Shown: one piece after another, positions 18,505 to 28,377 of the stretch
Layout: the number at the start of each line of letters is the position of its first letter
Numbering within the stretch: position 1 is the first letter of the stretch
Origin: Bacteroidales bacterium
Lineage (GTDB): Bacteria; Bacteroidota; Bacteroidia; Bacteroidales; F082
Reading direction: 5' to 3'
Assembly (NCBI GenBank): GCA_028704385.1
Contig: JAQVLA010000009.1
Span: 40,848-104,847 of the forward strand
Length of the DNA stretch: 64,000 bases
Notes under the pieces: model-generated
Told to the model about the DNA's origin: nothing
Database searches by the model: none
What the model saw: only the letters and a program-made list of their open reading frames with translations
Translations under genes and position numbers: made by a program

Positions 18505-20472
18505 TCAGGGTTTATCGAAATCATAAAACTGCATATTATTATTTTTTACGTGTTGGTATCCCTGAAGAAATGAGCGCGCATAAAGATCCATTTCGCTTGC
18601 TGTACTTTTTAATTCATTAGCATAATCCTGCCTATCTTTTTCGCCGTATCTATATAATTTTCTGTTATTACTAATATCTCCGATTAAAAACCAATTCTTA
18701 TCAATCACGCCAAACTTATCATTTGCATTGATCAGTGCGTATTTTCTGGTTTCCCTGAAAAGATCAATTCCTAATGTATTGTTATAATAGGATAATTGTA
18801 GTAGCCCCATTATAGAAGGAAAAACGTCCATCTGACTTGCTGGTTTGTCGTAAATTTTGTGATCGGTAATGATGTCGGGAGCGTAAAAGAGCAAAGGCGT
18901 ATGATGATAGGCAATCGACATTTCGTAAAGATTATCCATCGGGCTGCCATGATCGGCAATAAAAACAAAAATAGTATTATCAAACCAGGCTTCGGATTTT
19001 GCCATTTGGATAAATCTTCTCAGCGAAAAATCGGCATATTCAACGATTTGCTTTTTTGTTTCACTCGATTTTGGGGCAAAGTAATCCGGAATATAATAGG
19101 GGCCATGATCGCTTGCGGTTAGAAAAGTAGCAAAAAATGGCTGATTTTTGCCGTTTAATTGATTTAATATTGGAATTGAAAATTCAAACATATAATCATC
19201 CGGAACACCCAGCGTGGTTTTTATCATATTACTTGGATAATCTGCCTTTGAAATGACACGCTGACAACCATTGGCTTTCAAAAAGCCTTCAACATTGTCG
19301 AATTGCCCGTCATGGGTAGTGAAGTAAATCGTTGAATATCCTTTATCGAGTAGCGTTGAATAAATGCCGTTATATCTTTGCATGGAAGATTCTTTCATCG
19401 GGTGCTGCCTGAAAATGGCCGGAAATGAAAACAAGGTACTAAAAACACCATTCCTGGTATGTATGCCATTGGTGAAAGCATTTTCAAAATAATATCCACA
19501 ATTGGAAATGCTGTCCAGAAATGGCGTGAGATTATCAGGATTTCCGTGTCTGCTCATTTTGGCAGCACTCATGCTTTCCATGATGATCAGGATAACATTG
19601 TATTTAGGTTCGGCAATGGTGTCGTAATCCACCTTTCTGACTAATGGATAGTCAGTGTTTATTTGGGTAATATTCAGGTAGGATTGTATATTCGAAATAG
19701 CCAGATCATTATCTATCAGAGATATGGATTTATTTTCCTCTTTTTTTGAATCCAGATAACTTCGGATAAGTGTGAAATTCGGGTTAAGTCCCAATTGATT
19801 TAGAAAGGGATTATTCCCGAAATAGGCAGTTCCGATTCTGATAGGTGATTTCTGTTCAATACGACCCCGAATGCCCAGAAATATCAAGCCTGTCATTAAG
19901 ATAGAAAGGCCAATTAGAACATAAAAATTAATAGATTGTAGTGCAGATTTAAAAGTCTTGAAAAATCTATTGATGAGTTTTATAAATATAAATATTAGTG
20001 CTATCAACGGAATGATAATAATCCAATATAAAGGCTCCTGAAAAATCATCTTAATTACAAAAACAGGACTGTCAACCCATTGAAATGCAGATATTGAGAA
20101 GCGCGAGAAAAATTGGTTGAAGTAAGGTATATCAGCTGCACATACAATAAATGTTAAGGAGAAAATCAGTATCAAATATATTTTGGTAAAAGCTGTTAAA
20201 GTCCTGCTAATGGCTGATTTACTTTTAATAAATTGAATTGCTGTAAGGATTAAAAATGGCAGCAAAATAATATAACCGGCAATCACAATATCAAATCTTA
20301 TGCCCATCAAAAAAGCCCGAACAATATCATAAAAGCCCGAATCTCCTATTCTTTCCAGTTCAGTAGAAAAAAGTATGAATCTGAAAAGTGAAAATATGGT
20401 GATTACGATGAGATATATTTTTAGAAAAAGCTGTATTGTTGCGGGTATTCTTTTTGTCATTAACCTATGCAT
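18505..20472 (-). CDS. LtaS-like membrane sulfatase-fold protein
   Basis: About 655 residues. Five membrane helices in the first ~200 residues precede an extracytoplasmic alkaline-phosphatase/sulfatase domain, the layout of lipoteichoic acid synthase and of phosphoethanolamine/phosphoglycerol transferases. The metal and nucleophile region is N-V-I-L-I-I-M-E-S-M-S; further metal sites are H-D-G-Q-F-D-N, D-H-G-P-Y and A-D-H-G-S-P. Gram-negative members modify lipids or glycans with phosphoglycerol or phosphoethanolamine; the acceptor is unknown. ATG codons at 20472 and 20460 are both possible; a TTG at 20490 is too near the promoter at 20499. Confidence 0.85.
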   Translation of the reverse strand: MHRLMTKRIPATIQLFLKIYLIVITIFSLFRFILFSTELERIGDSGFYDIVRAFLMGIRFDIVIAGYIILLPFLILTAIQFIKSKSAISRTLTAFTKIYLILIFSLTFIVCAADIPYFNQFFSRFSISAFQWVDSPVFVIKMIFQEPLYWIIIIPLIALIFIFIKLINRFFKTFKSALQSINFYVLIGLSILMTGLIFLGIRGRIEQKSPIRIGTAYFGNNPFLNQLGLNPNFTLIRSYLDSKKEENKSISLIDNDLAISNIQSYLNITQINTDYPLVRKVDYDTIAEPKYNVILIIMESMSAAKMSRHGNPDNLTPFLDSISNCGYYFENAFTNGIHTRNGVFSTLFSFPAIFRQHPMKESSMQRYNGIYSTLLDKGYSTIYFTTHDGQFDNVEGFLKANGCQRVISKADYPSNMIKTTLGVPDDYMFEFSIPILNQLNGKNQPFFATFLTASDHGPYYIPDYFAPKSSETKKQIVEYADFSLRRFIQMAKSEAWFDNTIFVFIADHGSPMDNLYEMSIAYHHTPLLFYAPDIITDHKIYDKPASQMDVFPSIMGLLQLSYYNNTLGIDLFRETRKYALINANDKFGVIDKNWFLIGDISNNRKLYRYGEKDRQDYANELKSTASEMDLYARSFLQGYQHVKNNNMQFYDFDKP

Positions 20473-20498
20473 TAGTTGTGGCTGTGGCAAACAAGAAG

Positions 20499-20506
20499 CA
20501 AAAATA
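20499..20506 (-). promoter_or_regulatory. -7 box of the LtaS-like gene
   Basis: TATTTTTG on the minus strand fits TAnnTTTG and places transcription start about 20 bases before the ATG at 20472. Confidence 0.45.
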
Positions 20507-20838
20507 TTAAAAATACCTTATCTTTTCGTAAATATTAGGTTATCAGCATATGCTATTGCTTCAGGTATAATCCCGGGAAGTGTTCTGATGGATCTCGGGT
20601 AGATCTAGCTGAGTTAAATACCTTTGTCGTGGGATGAATTTAAAAGAATATTCCTGGCAGAAAATGAGGATTTCATTGAATTTGAGTAAAGCTATTTCGT
20701 AAACAACAATTAATCAGGATGATAAAAAGTAATTTAGTTATGCTCAGTTCATCGGCTTTACTTACATCATTCATTGTTATCTTATATTTTTTAGTCTGGC
20801 TCTGATGCCACAAATCAGTATTCATTGCAACGTTGCTT
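20507..20838. other. Intergenic region with an orphan promoter
   Basis: No gene of useful length. On the + strand a good -7 box TACCTTTG (20619-20626) is followed by an ATG at 20634 that opens only 22 codons, ending at 20702. This may be a gene remnant, a tiny peptide gene or the start of a small RNA; nothing else supports one of these over the others. Confidence 0.35.
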
Positions 20839-22614
20839 TTATTCCATTGTCACATCTTTCAGCACTTGCCTGTAGGCATTAAAGATGTTTGCACGTGAAA
20901 CGAATCCAACATATTTACCATTGTCGATCACCGGAAGGTTGAAGTAGCCCGTCTTCCTGAATTTATCCATCACACGTTTCATGGGTTCATGGGTTGAAAC
21001 ATGTTCTTTCGCCTGAATCATATAGGTGGTGATGGGTTCGTTGTATTTGTCCTGATCGAACATATCCTTGCGCACATCGTCCATATCAACCAGGCCAATA
21101 TAGGTATTGTCGGCTTCCACAACCGGAAAAATATTGCGTTTCGATTGGATGATGAGCTTGGTGAGATCTCCCAGATTAGCTTCTGGACTGATGGTAAGCA
21201 AATCGGTATCAATCACTTTATTAACGTTTAACAGGGTAAGCACAGTCTTGTCTTTATCGTGGGTAAGCAGATCGCCACTTTCGGCCAATTGCTTGGTAAA
21301 TATGGAATGCGGACTAAAGATTTTCACCGTTAAAAAAGCAATGGCTGTGCTCAGCATCAGGGGCACTATCAGCTCGTATCCGTTGGTCATTTCGGTAATC
21401 AGGAAGATAGCAGTGAGCGGAGCATGAAGCACACCTCCCAACACTGCCGCCATGCCCACCAAAGTAAAATTGCTTTCGTGAACCGGTTGCAGGTAACCTA
21501 AATGATTGATAAACCTCGATAGCGCGAAGCCGGTAAGGCCTCCCATCACGGCTGCCGGAGCAAAAATGCCACCTATACCGCCAGCCTCTGTTGTAAGCGC
21601 TGTGGCGACTACTTTAAGCAAGACCAGAAAAACGATGAAAAGTAAAAACACCCACCATTCGTCTTTGTAGGCAAACAAAAATGTGTTATTGAGCAATTGG
21701 TCGGCATTGCCAGTCATGATCAGTTTGATGGCTGCATAGCCTTCTCCGTATAGTGGGGGGAACACAAAAATTAAAATCCCCAGAGCCAAACTACCGATGA
21801 TCAGGCGTTGATATCCGTTTCCAAACTTACTGAATCGTCGGCGAATGGCATGATGCATGCCGCTGTAGTAAAGCGAAACCAAACCGCTGATCACACCTAA
21901 TATCACAAAAAAATGAAGGTTGTAAATTTCGAAAGGTTCGGTGATTTCGAAGTGGATCAGTATTTCGTCCGAAAGTAAAAGTTTGGCTGTGATGGCTCCT
22001 GTTACAGAAGCGATCAGCAAAGGAATTATGGATGCTGTAGCCAGGTCAAGCATGAGTACCTCCAGGCCGAAAACAACAGCAGCAATAGGAGTAGTAAAAA
22101 TTGAAGCCATTGCTCCTGCAGCACCACAACCAATTAGTAAGATGGTGTTTTTATAATTGAGTCGCAATTTTTGTCCGAGCCCCGAACCAATTGAAGCACC
22201 AGCTGCGATGATCGGCGATTCCAGACCTATCGAACCTCCAAATCCGGCAGTGAACGAACTACCCAAAACTGATGAAAAATATTTGCGCCAACGCAACTTT
22301 CCGTCCAGACGTGAAATTACATACAAAATACGCGGAATGCCATGTTCGGTATGGTCTTTCAGCAGATAGCGCACAATAATTACTGTAATCAGAATACCTA
22401 TACCCGGATACAAAATATACCAAAGATTCTCAGACGATTTATCAAAAAAACCTGTTAGCATCTCTTTGATATAAAACACAAAACTCTTGAGTAGAAATGC
22501 TGAAAATCCGGCCAATAATCCAACAATAATGCTCAGTATGATCACAAAATAATTGTCCTTAATGTGCTTTACACGCCAAACAATAAAACGCGAAAAAAGA
22601 GATTGCTGCGTCAT
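20839..22614 (-). CDS. ClC-type chloride channel/antiporter with CBS domains
   Basis: About 591 residues: the ClC membrane domain (10-12 helices, residues ~20-430) followed by a pair of CBS domains (about 450-585). The selectivity motifs are G-G-S-I-G-L-E-S-P, which retains the gating glutamate, and G-G-I-G-G-I-F-A-P near residue 345. The first motif reads S-I-G-L-E where many family members have G-R-E-G. CBS domains usually bind adenine nucleotides and tune transport. The ATG at 22614 is chosen because the -7 box at 22641 lies between it and the alternative TTG at 22689. Confidence 0.9.
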   Translation of the reverse strand: MTQQSLFSRFIVWRVKHIKDNYFVIILSIIVGLLAGFSAFLLKSFVFYIKEMLTGFFDKSSENLWYILYPGIGILITVIIVRYLLKDHTEHGIPRILYVISRLDGKLRWRKYFSSVLGSSFTAGFGGSIGLESPIIAAGASIGSGLGQKLRLNYKNTILLIGCGAAGAMASIFTTPIAAVVFGLEVLMLDLATASIIPLLIASVTGAITAKLLLSDEILIHFEITEPFEIYNLHFFVILGVISGLVSLYYSGMHHAIRRRFSKFGNGYQRLIIGSLALGILIFVFPPLYGEGYAAIKLIMTGNADQLLNNTFLFAYKDEWWVFLLFIVFLVLLKVVATALTTEAGGIGGIFAPAAVMGGLTGFALSRFINHLGYLQPVHESNFTLVGMAAVLGGVLHAPLTAIFLITEMTNGYELIVPLMLSTAIAFLTVKIFSPHSIFTKQLAESGDLLTHDKDKTVLTLLNVNKVIDTDLLTISPEANLGDLTKLIIQSKRNIFPVVEADNTYIGLVDMDDVRKDMFDQDKYNEPITTYMIQAKEHVSTHEPMKRVMDKFRKTGYFNLPVIDNGKYVGFVSRANIFNAYRQVLKDVTME

Positions 22615-22640
22615 GACTGATTTTTGGTTTACACTTTCAA

Positions 22641-22648
22641 CAAATATA
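22641..22648 (-). promoter_or_regulatory. -7 box of the ClC gene
   Basis: TATATTTG on the minus strand, 26 bases before the ATG at 22614; it rules out the longer TTG start at 22689. Confidence 0.5.
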
Positions 22649-23113
22649 GAAGTTTCTTTTGGAGAAAAAGGCAGCAAACTCTTTTTCAATCGATAAAATG
22701 TTCAAAATTGGCTGTTTGATCTGTGACCTCAATGGAACTTGTAGGTATAAACATACAAGCTATTTTTTCGATTTTATAACATAACCATTCCAAAATATTG
22801 CAGGACAATTATTTAAGCCGGCATATACATTATCTCCCCATCGTGCGAATCCCATCGCGTGGTGGGTAACGCTAAACTTTTATACCCGGCTTCCCGGCCC
22901 GACGACCTTTCTGTCATACCCATAAACCCAAAAAACCAGCCCTCGGTGTTAGCATTGGCTCTTTTCCACTAAAAACCAATAATCAGGCAGCATATTATCC
23001 ACAAACCAACAAGAACTAATCTACAAAGAACAAACCAGCCTACCGCCTGCCTGGCCGTCAGACAGGACTGAAAAGAGGTAGGTAAACAAATCAACAAATC
23101 AACAAACCTCTCC
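22649..23113. other. Intergenic region with a short palindrome
   Basis: No coding frame stands out in about 460 bases. Base composition changes to C-rich near 22870-22940. The only distinct element is the palindrome at 23046-23066. Confidence 0.5.
23046..23066. repeat. Imperfect palindrome of the CCTGCCTG type
   Basis: CCTGCCTG and CAGACAGG flank GCCGT, giving an 8-bp stem with one mismatch. Similar GC-rich palindromes recur between genes in many Bacteroidota genomes; here only one copy is present, so its repeat nature is from general knowledge. Confidence 0.4.
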
Positions 23114-25549
23114 TCACAACCCCACTTCTAAACTAAACTTAAAACCAAAGTTCTTGCCCGCCTCATTGTACCCATAGGGCCCAAATCGGTAAAATGTTCC
23201 CAATCCTACACTTATTGTAGGCAATCTTAAAAGCTTGTGAATCAATAATCCACCTTCGTAAAAACCATGTTCCAGTGTATTATAACCAATCCCCTGATGA
23301 AGCTCAGGATGATTCAGACTGCCAAAAGCAACATTTAAAGCGACAGCAAATTCGGGTTCAAATTTATTTTTGCGTAAGAGTAGTTTGCCAAAATTATGGG
23401 TCAGAAACAGGGCTCCAAAACGGTCAGAAAGAAACTCATTTGTTCGCATGGTGCCAAAGCTTTCAGGTGCATACAGGGCAAATCCACGATAAGTACCAGC
23501 TACATTGAAAAGCTCTGTTGCCGGTAAAAACTCATCAGCCATTCCGCCCAGCAGACTCACTGTTGTTGTTCCAAAATAGCGAGTGAAAAAGCTATATCTC
23601 GACTTCATTTCAATTTTACTGCCCGAAAAACCACCATCCAAAAGTTGATCGCTATATTGTGTATAACGCAGCCATACAATTGGGTAATCAGAACCAAGTG
23701 AGATCAGATTGCGTGTGGTTTGCATAAATTTTTCCTTTAAAGCAAACCGGCTTTCAAGCTGTATCTTAGTATAACGAAATGCGTTTTCCGGACTTTCATT
23801 CCCGATAAACTGGTACAAATCTGCAACTGCTTTTTCTTCTGATATCAAAGCAATTTTCCAGTTGAAATGACGCAAAGCCCTGAACTGGAAGCCTGCAACA
23901 GCTGCCCGGCTCATATCCATATTATTGATGTAGAAAAGTCTGTAATTATCAGACGACCAGGGATTTTCGCTTTCGTCAAACAGGGCTAACCCTCCGCGTT
24001 CGACGGCTTTGTAATGATAATCTACCCAAAACCCGGTGCTTTGCGTACGATTGAAGTAGGTGTTGAGCTTCAGGCCGTATTTTGCTGTTTGATCACCAAA
24101 GCCATATCCCCAAAATCCTGACAGTTTTAGCTTGCGCGAAAACTTATCGTTGGTTTGCAAACCAAGCCCCAGATAAATTCCTTCAAAATCATTAAATCGG
24201 ATCAGCTCCTTAAGGTTCAGGTCGAGCTTTTTAAATGGTATTTTACCGGTTAGCAGAGTCTCGAAGCTTTTGGCAATCCGGTCGAATTGGTTGGCTTTTC
24301 CCAACGAATCCATAAAGCGATAGGTTTCAATCGTACGTTCATTAAGGCTGTCGATTCTATGCCGCAACCAAAAGTCATCATCTTTTTCGGTAGCATCAGG
24401 AGCTACTTCGATAGCGATCTCCGAGAATTGTTTTTTCACCAAGGCCGGATTAAGTTCAATCTCACGCAGATAGCTTTTCCCCACGCCAACCAGCGGATAA
24501 TTACGATCAGCTTCCGACATTACAGCATTGCTGAGCAGGATATTGGTGTTGAGCTGAACAGGAAACCACTGCCTGCCATCAATTTTTTCGTACATCTGCT
24601 GTATCTCAATACTAAAGCCACTTTCTTCCCGATCGGGTTTGGCACTGATATTTTGAATAGCCCAGCCATCGGAGCGGATGTTCATCACACCTTTTAAGCC
24701 GTCGAAATTGGTGTTGCGCAAAGGCCTGAACGAAATAGTGTAAAGTGTATCTTTTTCATTTACAACATTTTGTTGTTCCAGGATAAAAAGATATTTACGT
24801 TTGCTTCCATTGCTAATTGGGTTGATGTAGTTTTTGTCAGCGATCCGAATCGACTCCTGATAAAAACTTCTGCTCTGAATTTGTGTCATCAAAAAGATGA
24901 AGATCGGATCCTGAAACCCCGAAATGCGGGTTGCCAGCACTTTTTCGTAATTGCGGTCGGGAGCCATAAACTTACGCTCTGTAACGGTTTCCATCATAAA
25001 CAAATCACGCTGACGAAGAAACTCACGGGCTTTGTTATTGGTGTCGGAAACTGTGCTATCTGCTTGACTTTTTATGATATAGTTGAGTGTATCGATAGTC
25101 AGCACCATTTTGTCGTAAGCTGTATAGGCAAACGAAGACAACTTTTCGGGATTATTATTTTTGCGGTAAAGCAACACGCTGTCGATGATGCGATGAGCCG
25201 GATTGATGCCAGGACGCACTACTACTTCCTGCAGATCAATGCTTTGCGCCTGCATAAGGATGTGAAGCTGTTCAGGATGCCGTTCAAAATCCTGAATATA
25301 GGGTTGATATCCGACAAAAGTCATTTTGAGCCTTTTTACGGGCACATTACTGCTAAGATGAAACTTACCATCGATGTCGGTTGTTCCGCCAAAAATCCCA
25401 TCGTTGAGCACGATATTCACAAATGGCAGCACTTCATTGGTTTGGCTGTCTTTTATGGTTCCTTTCAATTCGTATTGTTGTGCCTGAATATGAAATATTG
25501 AAACCAGCCAAATCAGCGGAATAAGAAGTGATACTCTAATACTTCTCAT
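23114..25549 (-). CDS. DUF5686 outer-membrane protein with carboxypeptidase-regulatory-like domain
   Basis: 811 residues. A signal peptide ending I-Q-A-Q is followed by a carboxypeptidase-regulatory-like domain (about 25-105), the CarboxypepD_reg/SusC-type plug module, with G-T-I-K-D-S-x-T-N-E-V-L-P-F-V-N-I. The rest is the DUF5686 region, a predicted large beta-barrel found across Bacteroidota, with the last residue an aliphatic after aromatic strands. Substrate unknown. Its start codon overlaps the stop of the ABC ATPase gene by four bases (ATGA), so the three genes from 27742 to 23114 form one operon. Confidence 0.85.
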   Translation of the reverse strand: MRSIRVSLLIPLIWLVSIFHIQAQQYELKGTIKDSQTNEVLPFVNIVLNDGIFGGTTDIDGKFHLSSNVPVKRLKMTFVGYQPYIQDFERHPEQLHILMQAQSIDLQEVVVRPGINPAHRIIDSVLLYRKNNNPEKLSSFAYTAYDKMVLTIDTLNYIIKSQADSTVSDTNNKAREFLRQRDLFMMETVTERKFMAPDRNYEKVLATRISGFQDPIFIFLMTQIQSRSFYQESIRIADKNYINPISNGSKRKYLFILEQQNVVNEKDTLYTISFRPLRNTNFDGLKGVMNIRSDGWAIQNISAKPDREESGFSIEIQQMYEKIDGRQWFPVQLNTNILLSNAVMSEADRNYPLVGVGKSYLREIELNPALVKKQFSEIAIEVAPDATEKDDDFWLRHRIDSLNERTIETYRFMDSLGKANQFDRIAKSFETLLTGKIPFKKLDLNLKELIRFNDFEGIYLGLGLQTNDKFSRKLKLSGFWGYGFGDQTAKYGLKLNTYFNRTQSTGFWVDYHYKAVERGGLALFDESENPWSSDNYRLFYINNMDMSRAAVAGFQFRALRHFNWKIALISEEKAVADLYQFIGNESPENAFRYTKIQLESRFALKEKFMQTTRNLISLGSDYPIVWLRYTQYSDQLLDGGFSGSKIEMKSRYSFFTRYFGTTTVSLLGGMADEFLPATELFNVAGTYRGFALYAPESFGTMRTNEFLSDRFGALFLTHNFGKLLLRKNKFEPEFAVALNVAFGSLNHPELHQGIGYNTLEHGFYEGGLLIHKLLRLPTISVGLGTFYRFGPYGYNEAGKNFGFKFSLEVGL

Positions 25550-26241
25550 ACAGCAAAATAAGACTTTAGGGTTTCCAAAGTGTCTTTTCCGGTGATGATA
25601 TCCTGTGCCACTTCACCTTCGTGAAGCACTACAATACGATCACAAACTTCGGCAATGTGATTCAGGTCGTGGCTCGAAATCAGGAAAGTGACACCCTGGC
25701 TTTCCTGAACTTTTTTTATCAGCTTCACCAGCCGTATTTGGGTAGTAGGATCGAGGCTGTTGAAAGGTTCGTCAAGCACAATAATTTCTGGATTATCCAT
25801 CAGTGCGGCTGCAATACCGGTTTTTTGCTGGTTGCCCATCGAAAGGTTTCTGATCAACTTATTACGTCCCAGCACTTCACCACTAAAAAATTCCTGCATG
25901 CTTTCCAGAAAGGCTTCAATGTCTCCAGAACTCATGCCTTTAGTCTTTCCCACGAAATCAAAATATTCCTCCGGGCTTAAAAAATCTATCAAAAAACCTT
26001 GATCCAAATAGGAACCGACATGGTGTTTCCAGCTTTCGCTTTTTGCAACATTTTCGCCATTAATATTAAGCTCTCCCTGATCGGCACGTATCAGGTCAAG
26101 CAGCAGCCTGAAGAGCGTTGTCTTTCCTGCACCGTTGTTGCCTACCAAACCAAAATTCACACCTTTTTCAATGTTTAAGTTTGGAATGTTTAAAACTGTT
26201 GTTCCGCTGTATGATTTTTTTAAGTCGTTGATTTGTATCAT
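25546..26241 (-). CDS. ABC transporter ATP-binding protein
   Basis: 231 residues, a single nucleotide-binding domain. Walker A is G-N-N-G-A-G-K-T-T near residue 35, the signature is L-S-M-G-N-Q-Q-K, Walker B is I-I-V-L-D-E-P, and the switch His lies in S-S-H-D-L. The LSMGNQ form of the signature is usual in export-type ATPases that pair with large permeases. It follows the permease gene by 19 bases and is coupled to the DUF5686 gene by a four-base overlap. Confidence 0.93.
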   Translation of the reverse strand: MIQINDLKKSYSGTTVLNIPNLNIEKGVNFGLVGNNGAGKTTLFRLLLDLIRADQGELNINGENVAKSESWKHHVGSYLDQGFLIDFLSPEEYFDFVGKTKGMSSGDIEAFLESMQEFFSGEVLGRNKLIRNLSMGNQQKTGIAAALMDNPEIIVLDEPFNSLDPTTQIRLVKLIKKVQESQGVTFLISSHDLNHIAEVCDRIVVLHEGEVAQDIITGKDTLETLKSYFAV

Positions 26242-26260
26242 ATTATAAATTGTTTTTTGC

Positions 26261-27742
26261 TTAATTTTTTTCTCTGAATCCTTCGGCCATGATGTATTTT
26301 CTAACTGACAAGTTACGTTGGATGAGCTTTACAAAAGCCGGCCTGAAAGCCAACGCCAGCAGACCAAAACCACCCAAAACCAATATGCCCGTTTCGGGCT
26401 GACCGAACCATTTAAATGGCATATATATCACGATGGGCAATACAAATGCAGGCAACATCACCAGCCAATGTACAGTGCTGGTTCCCTGATAATTAAAAGC
26501 ACTTCCCTTGCTCAACATCATCGCTTTTTTGTTGTAAGTAGCGAAAAATAAAGCCATAGGGATCAGAATTCCCAGGTTAAAAAGGGCAGTGGCCGTGTTG
26601 ATCATCAGAATGCTTTTTCCGAAATAGAGGTATGGTAGGGTAAGAAACCAGGCCACAATTACCACAACTGTTGCCACAAAAAACTTAGCACGTATGTATT
26701 GCCGCATGGGAATGCGCGAGCTGATCAAAAAATCCCAGTAGTTGCCTTCGTAGGCAAAAGCATATTGCAAATAGCTGAGCATGAGAAATCCGGAGATAAA
26801 TATGCCAATAAAAATCATAAAACCGCCATCGCGGCTGTAAGTTTCGTTGGGATAAAATATGAGGCCATAAGCCAGAAAAACAGGCGTAAGAAACAAAATA
26901 GATTTAGTGCGTTTATTCCTTAGAAAGAGTTTGATATCCAATAGCATAACCTCACCGATGATGCCATAACGTTGAAGATATCCAAAACGGCTACCGAATG
27001 CAGTGTCTGTTTTGGCTTTGCTGATTTCCTCCAGGTAAAGTCTTTGTTTCAAAAAGCGGTAGTTGATTCCATAAGCCAGCAGAAAAGTGAAAAGTGGGAT
27101 AAACCAGAGGATTTTATTTTGCATCAGGGCATCGATCATGGTAGCAAAAAGATCGCTATAGGAATACCAGCCAAGATACTCGCCAAGAGCCAATAAGCCA
27201 ATCAATCCCAAAGTCAAACTTACAGTTTTGAGATTGGTAACCATGAGTTTTTTAAGCCAAATAACCAGATAATTTATGGTGAGGTCGAAAAACAGCATCC
27301 CGGCCAGCCAAATCCAGGCTGCAGTTGTTCCTTCATAATAACCCACTTGCTTAAAGGCAAAAGGAGTAAACAAAATGAGGCTTATCAGGCTGAAAAAATT
27401 GAATTTTCCTTTGATCAGCAGAAAATGGATCAAAGTACTTTTTTTGATTGGTAAGTTTTGATAATGCCTTATTTCGAGGGCTGGAAGCTGTTGCATAAAA
27501 AACCGGATCACAAAACTGCCAACAAAATACCAGGCAGCCAGCTGATAAAAGGATGTTAGCACTTCTGATTCCTTTACGATTTCGTGCCAGCTGAAGGCCA
27601 GCAACAAAGAAAGCCCGATGGCTTCGGCAAGTAAGATAAAGGCTACAAAAATGAGTAGTATATTGAGCACCAGACTTTTTTGCCAGATACTTGATCGGCG
27701 TGCCTGTTTCATTTGATGAATGATAAACTGAAAAGCAAGCAT
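26261..27742 (-). CDS. ABC permease of the DUF5687 type
   Basis: 493 residues with about 12 hydrophobic segments and no soluble domain, as in the Bacteroidota DUF5687 permeases that accompany the ATPase family encoded next door. Conserved-looking pieces include R-R-S-S-I-W-Q-K near the N-terminus and an N-L-P-I-K-K-S-T segment near residue 95. Together the two genes encode an inner-membrane exporter; the cargo is unknown. The position in front of a DUF5686 barrel gene suggests, as inference only, an envelope-spanning function. Confidence 0.82.
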   Translation of the reverse strand: MLAFQFIIHQMKQARRSSIWQKSLVLNILLIFVAFILLAEAIGLSLLLAFSWHEIVKESEVLTSFYQLAAWYFVGSFVIRFFMQQLPALEIRHYQNLPIKKSTLIHFLLIKGKFNFFSLISLILFTPFAFKQVGYYEGTTAAWIWLAGMLFFDLTINYLVIWLKKLMVTNLKTVSLTLGLIGLLALGEYLGWYSYSDLFATMIDALMQNKILWFIPLFTFLLAYGINYRFLKQRLYLEEISKAKTDTAFGSRFGYLQRYGIIGEVMLLDIKLFLRNKRTKSILFLTPVFLAYGLIFYPNETYSRDGGFMIFIGIFISGFLMLSYLQYAFAYEGNYWDFLISSRIPMRQYIRAKFFVATVVVIVAWFLTLPYLYFGKSILMINTATALFNLGILIPMALFFATYNKKAMMLSKGSAFNYQGTSTVHWLVMLPAFVLPIVIYMPFKWFGQPETGILVLGGFGLLALAFRPAFVKLIQRNLSVRKYIMAEGFREKN

Positions 27743-27886
27743 AGGTGTTGATTTGATGTGGTTGGTTTAGCAAATATTATGCGATAATTTATAAAAGCTT
27801 AACAGCAAGTATTTTGCGTAAAATTGCATGGATGATAAGCCAAAAGATTTAGTAAAGAAATGAACAGTATTGTACGGTTTTGAACA

Positions 27887-28213
27887 TTACTTCAACTTTG
27901 GGTTGTTATGATGTCTGTCTTTATCCCGTTTCGTTTTTTTGTCCAGGTTGGCTTGCAACGCCTCGGTGAGGTCAACACCGGTTTGGTTGGCCAGACAAAT
28001 CAACACAAATAACACATCAGCCATTTCGTCTGCCAGATTAACTGCTTCATCCGATTTTTTAAACGACTGGTCTCCATAACTGCGTGCCATGATGCGTGCC
28101 ACCTCGCCTACTTCTTCCATCAGCATAGCGGTGTTTGTGAGTTCGCTGAAATAACGTACACCTACCTCTTTTATCCAATTGTCAACGGTATGTTGCGCTT
28201 CTTTTAGTGTCAT
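27887..28213 (-). CDS. MazG-like nucleotide pyrophosphohydrolase
   Basis: 108 residues, the size of single-domain MazG/dUTPase-like house-cleaning enzymes that hydrolyse (d)NTPs. The metal-binding helices are visible as E-E-V-G-E-V-A-R (E-x-x-E form) near residue 30 and D-E-M-A-D-V-L-F-V-L near 63. The C-terminus is Lys/Asp/His-rich. No operon partner. Confidence 0.88.
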   Translation of the reverse strand: MTLKEAQHTVDNWIKEVGVRYFSELTNTAMLMEEVGEVARIMARSYGDQSFKKSDEAVNLADEMADVLFVLICLANQTGVDLTEALQANLDKKTKRDKDRHHNNPKLK

Positions 28214-28377
28214 AGGTAAAATGTTGTTTTAGTCATTATTTATGATTGCCGTAAAAATAAGAATTAGTTTTATAAAATCACCAAATCTGGGTATGCTGTT
28301 TAATAATATCATTATTAATTTTGGTAATTAAATACTGAAATTAAAGATAGCATTCAATTAATCAAAACATCAACTAA

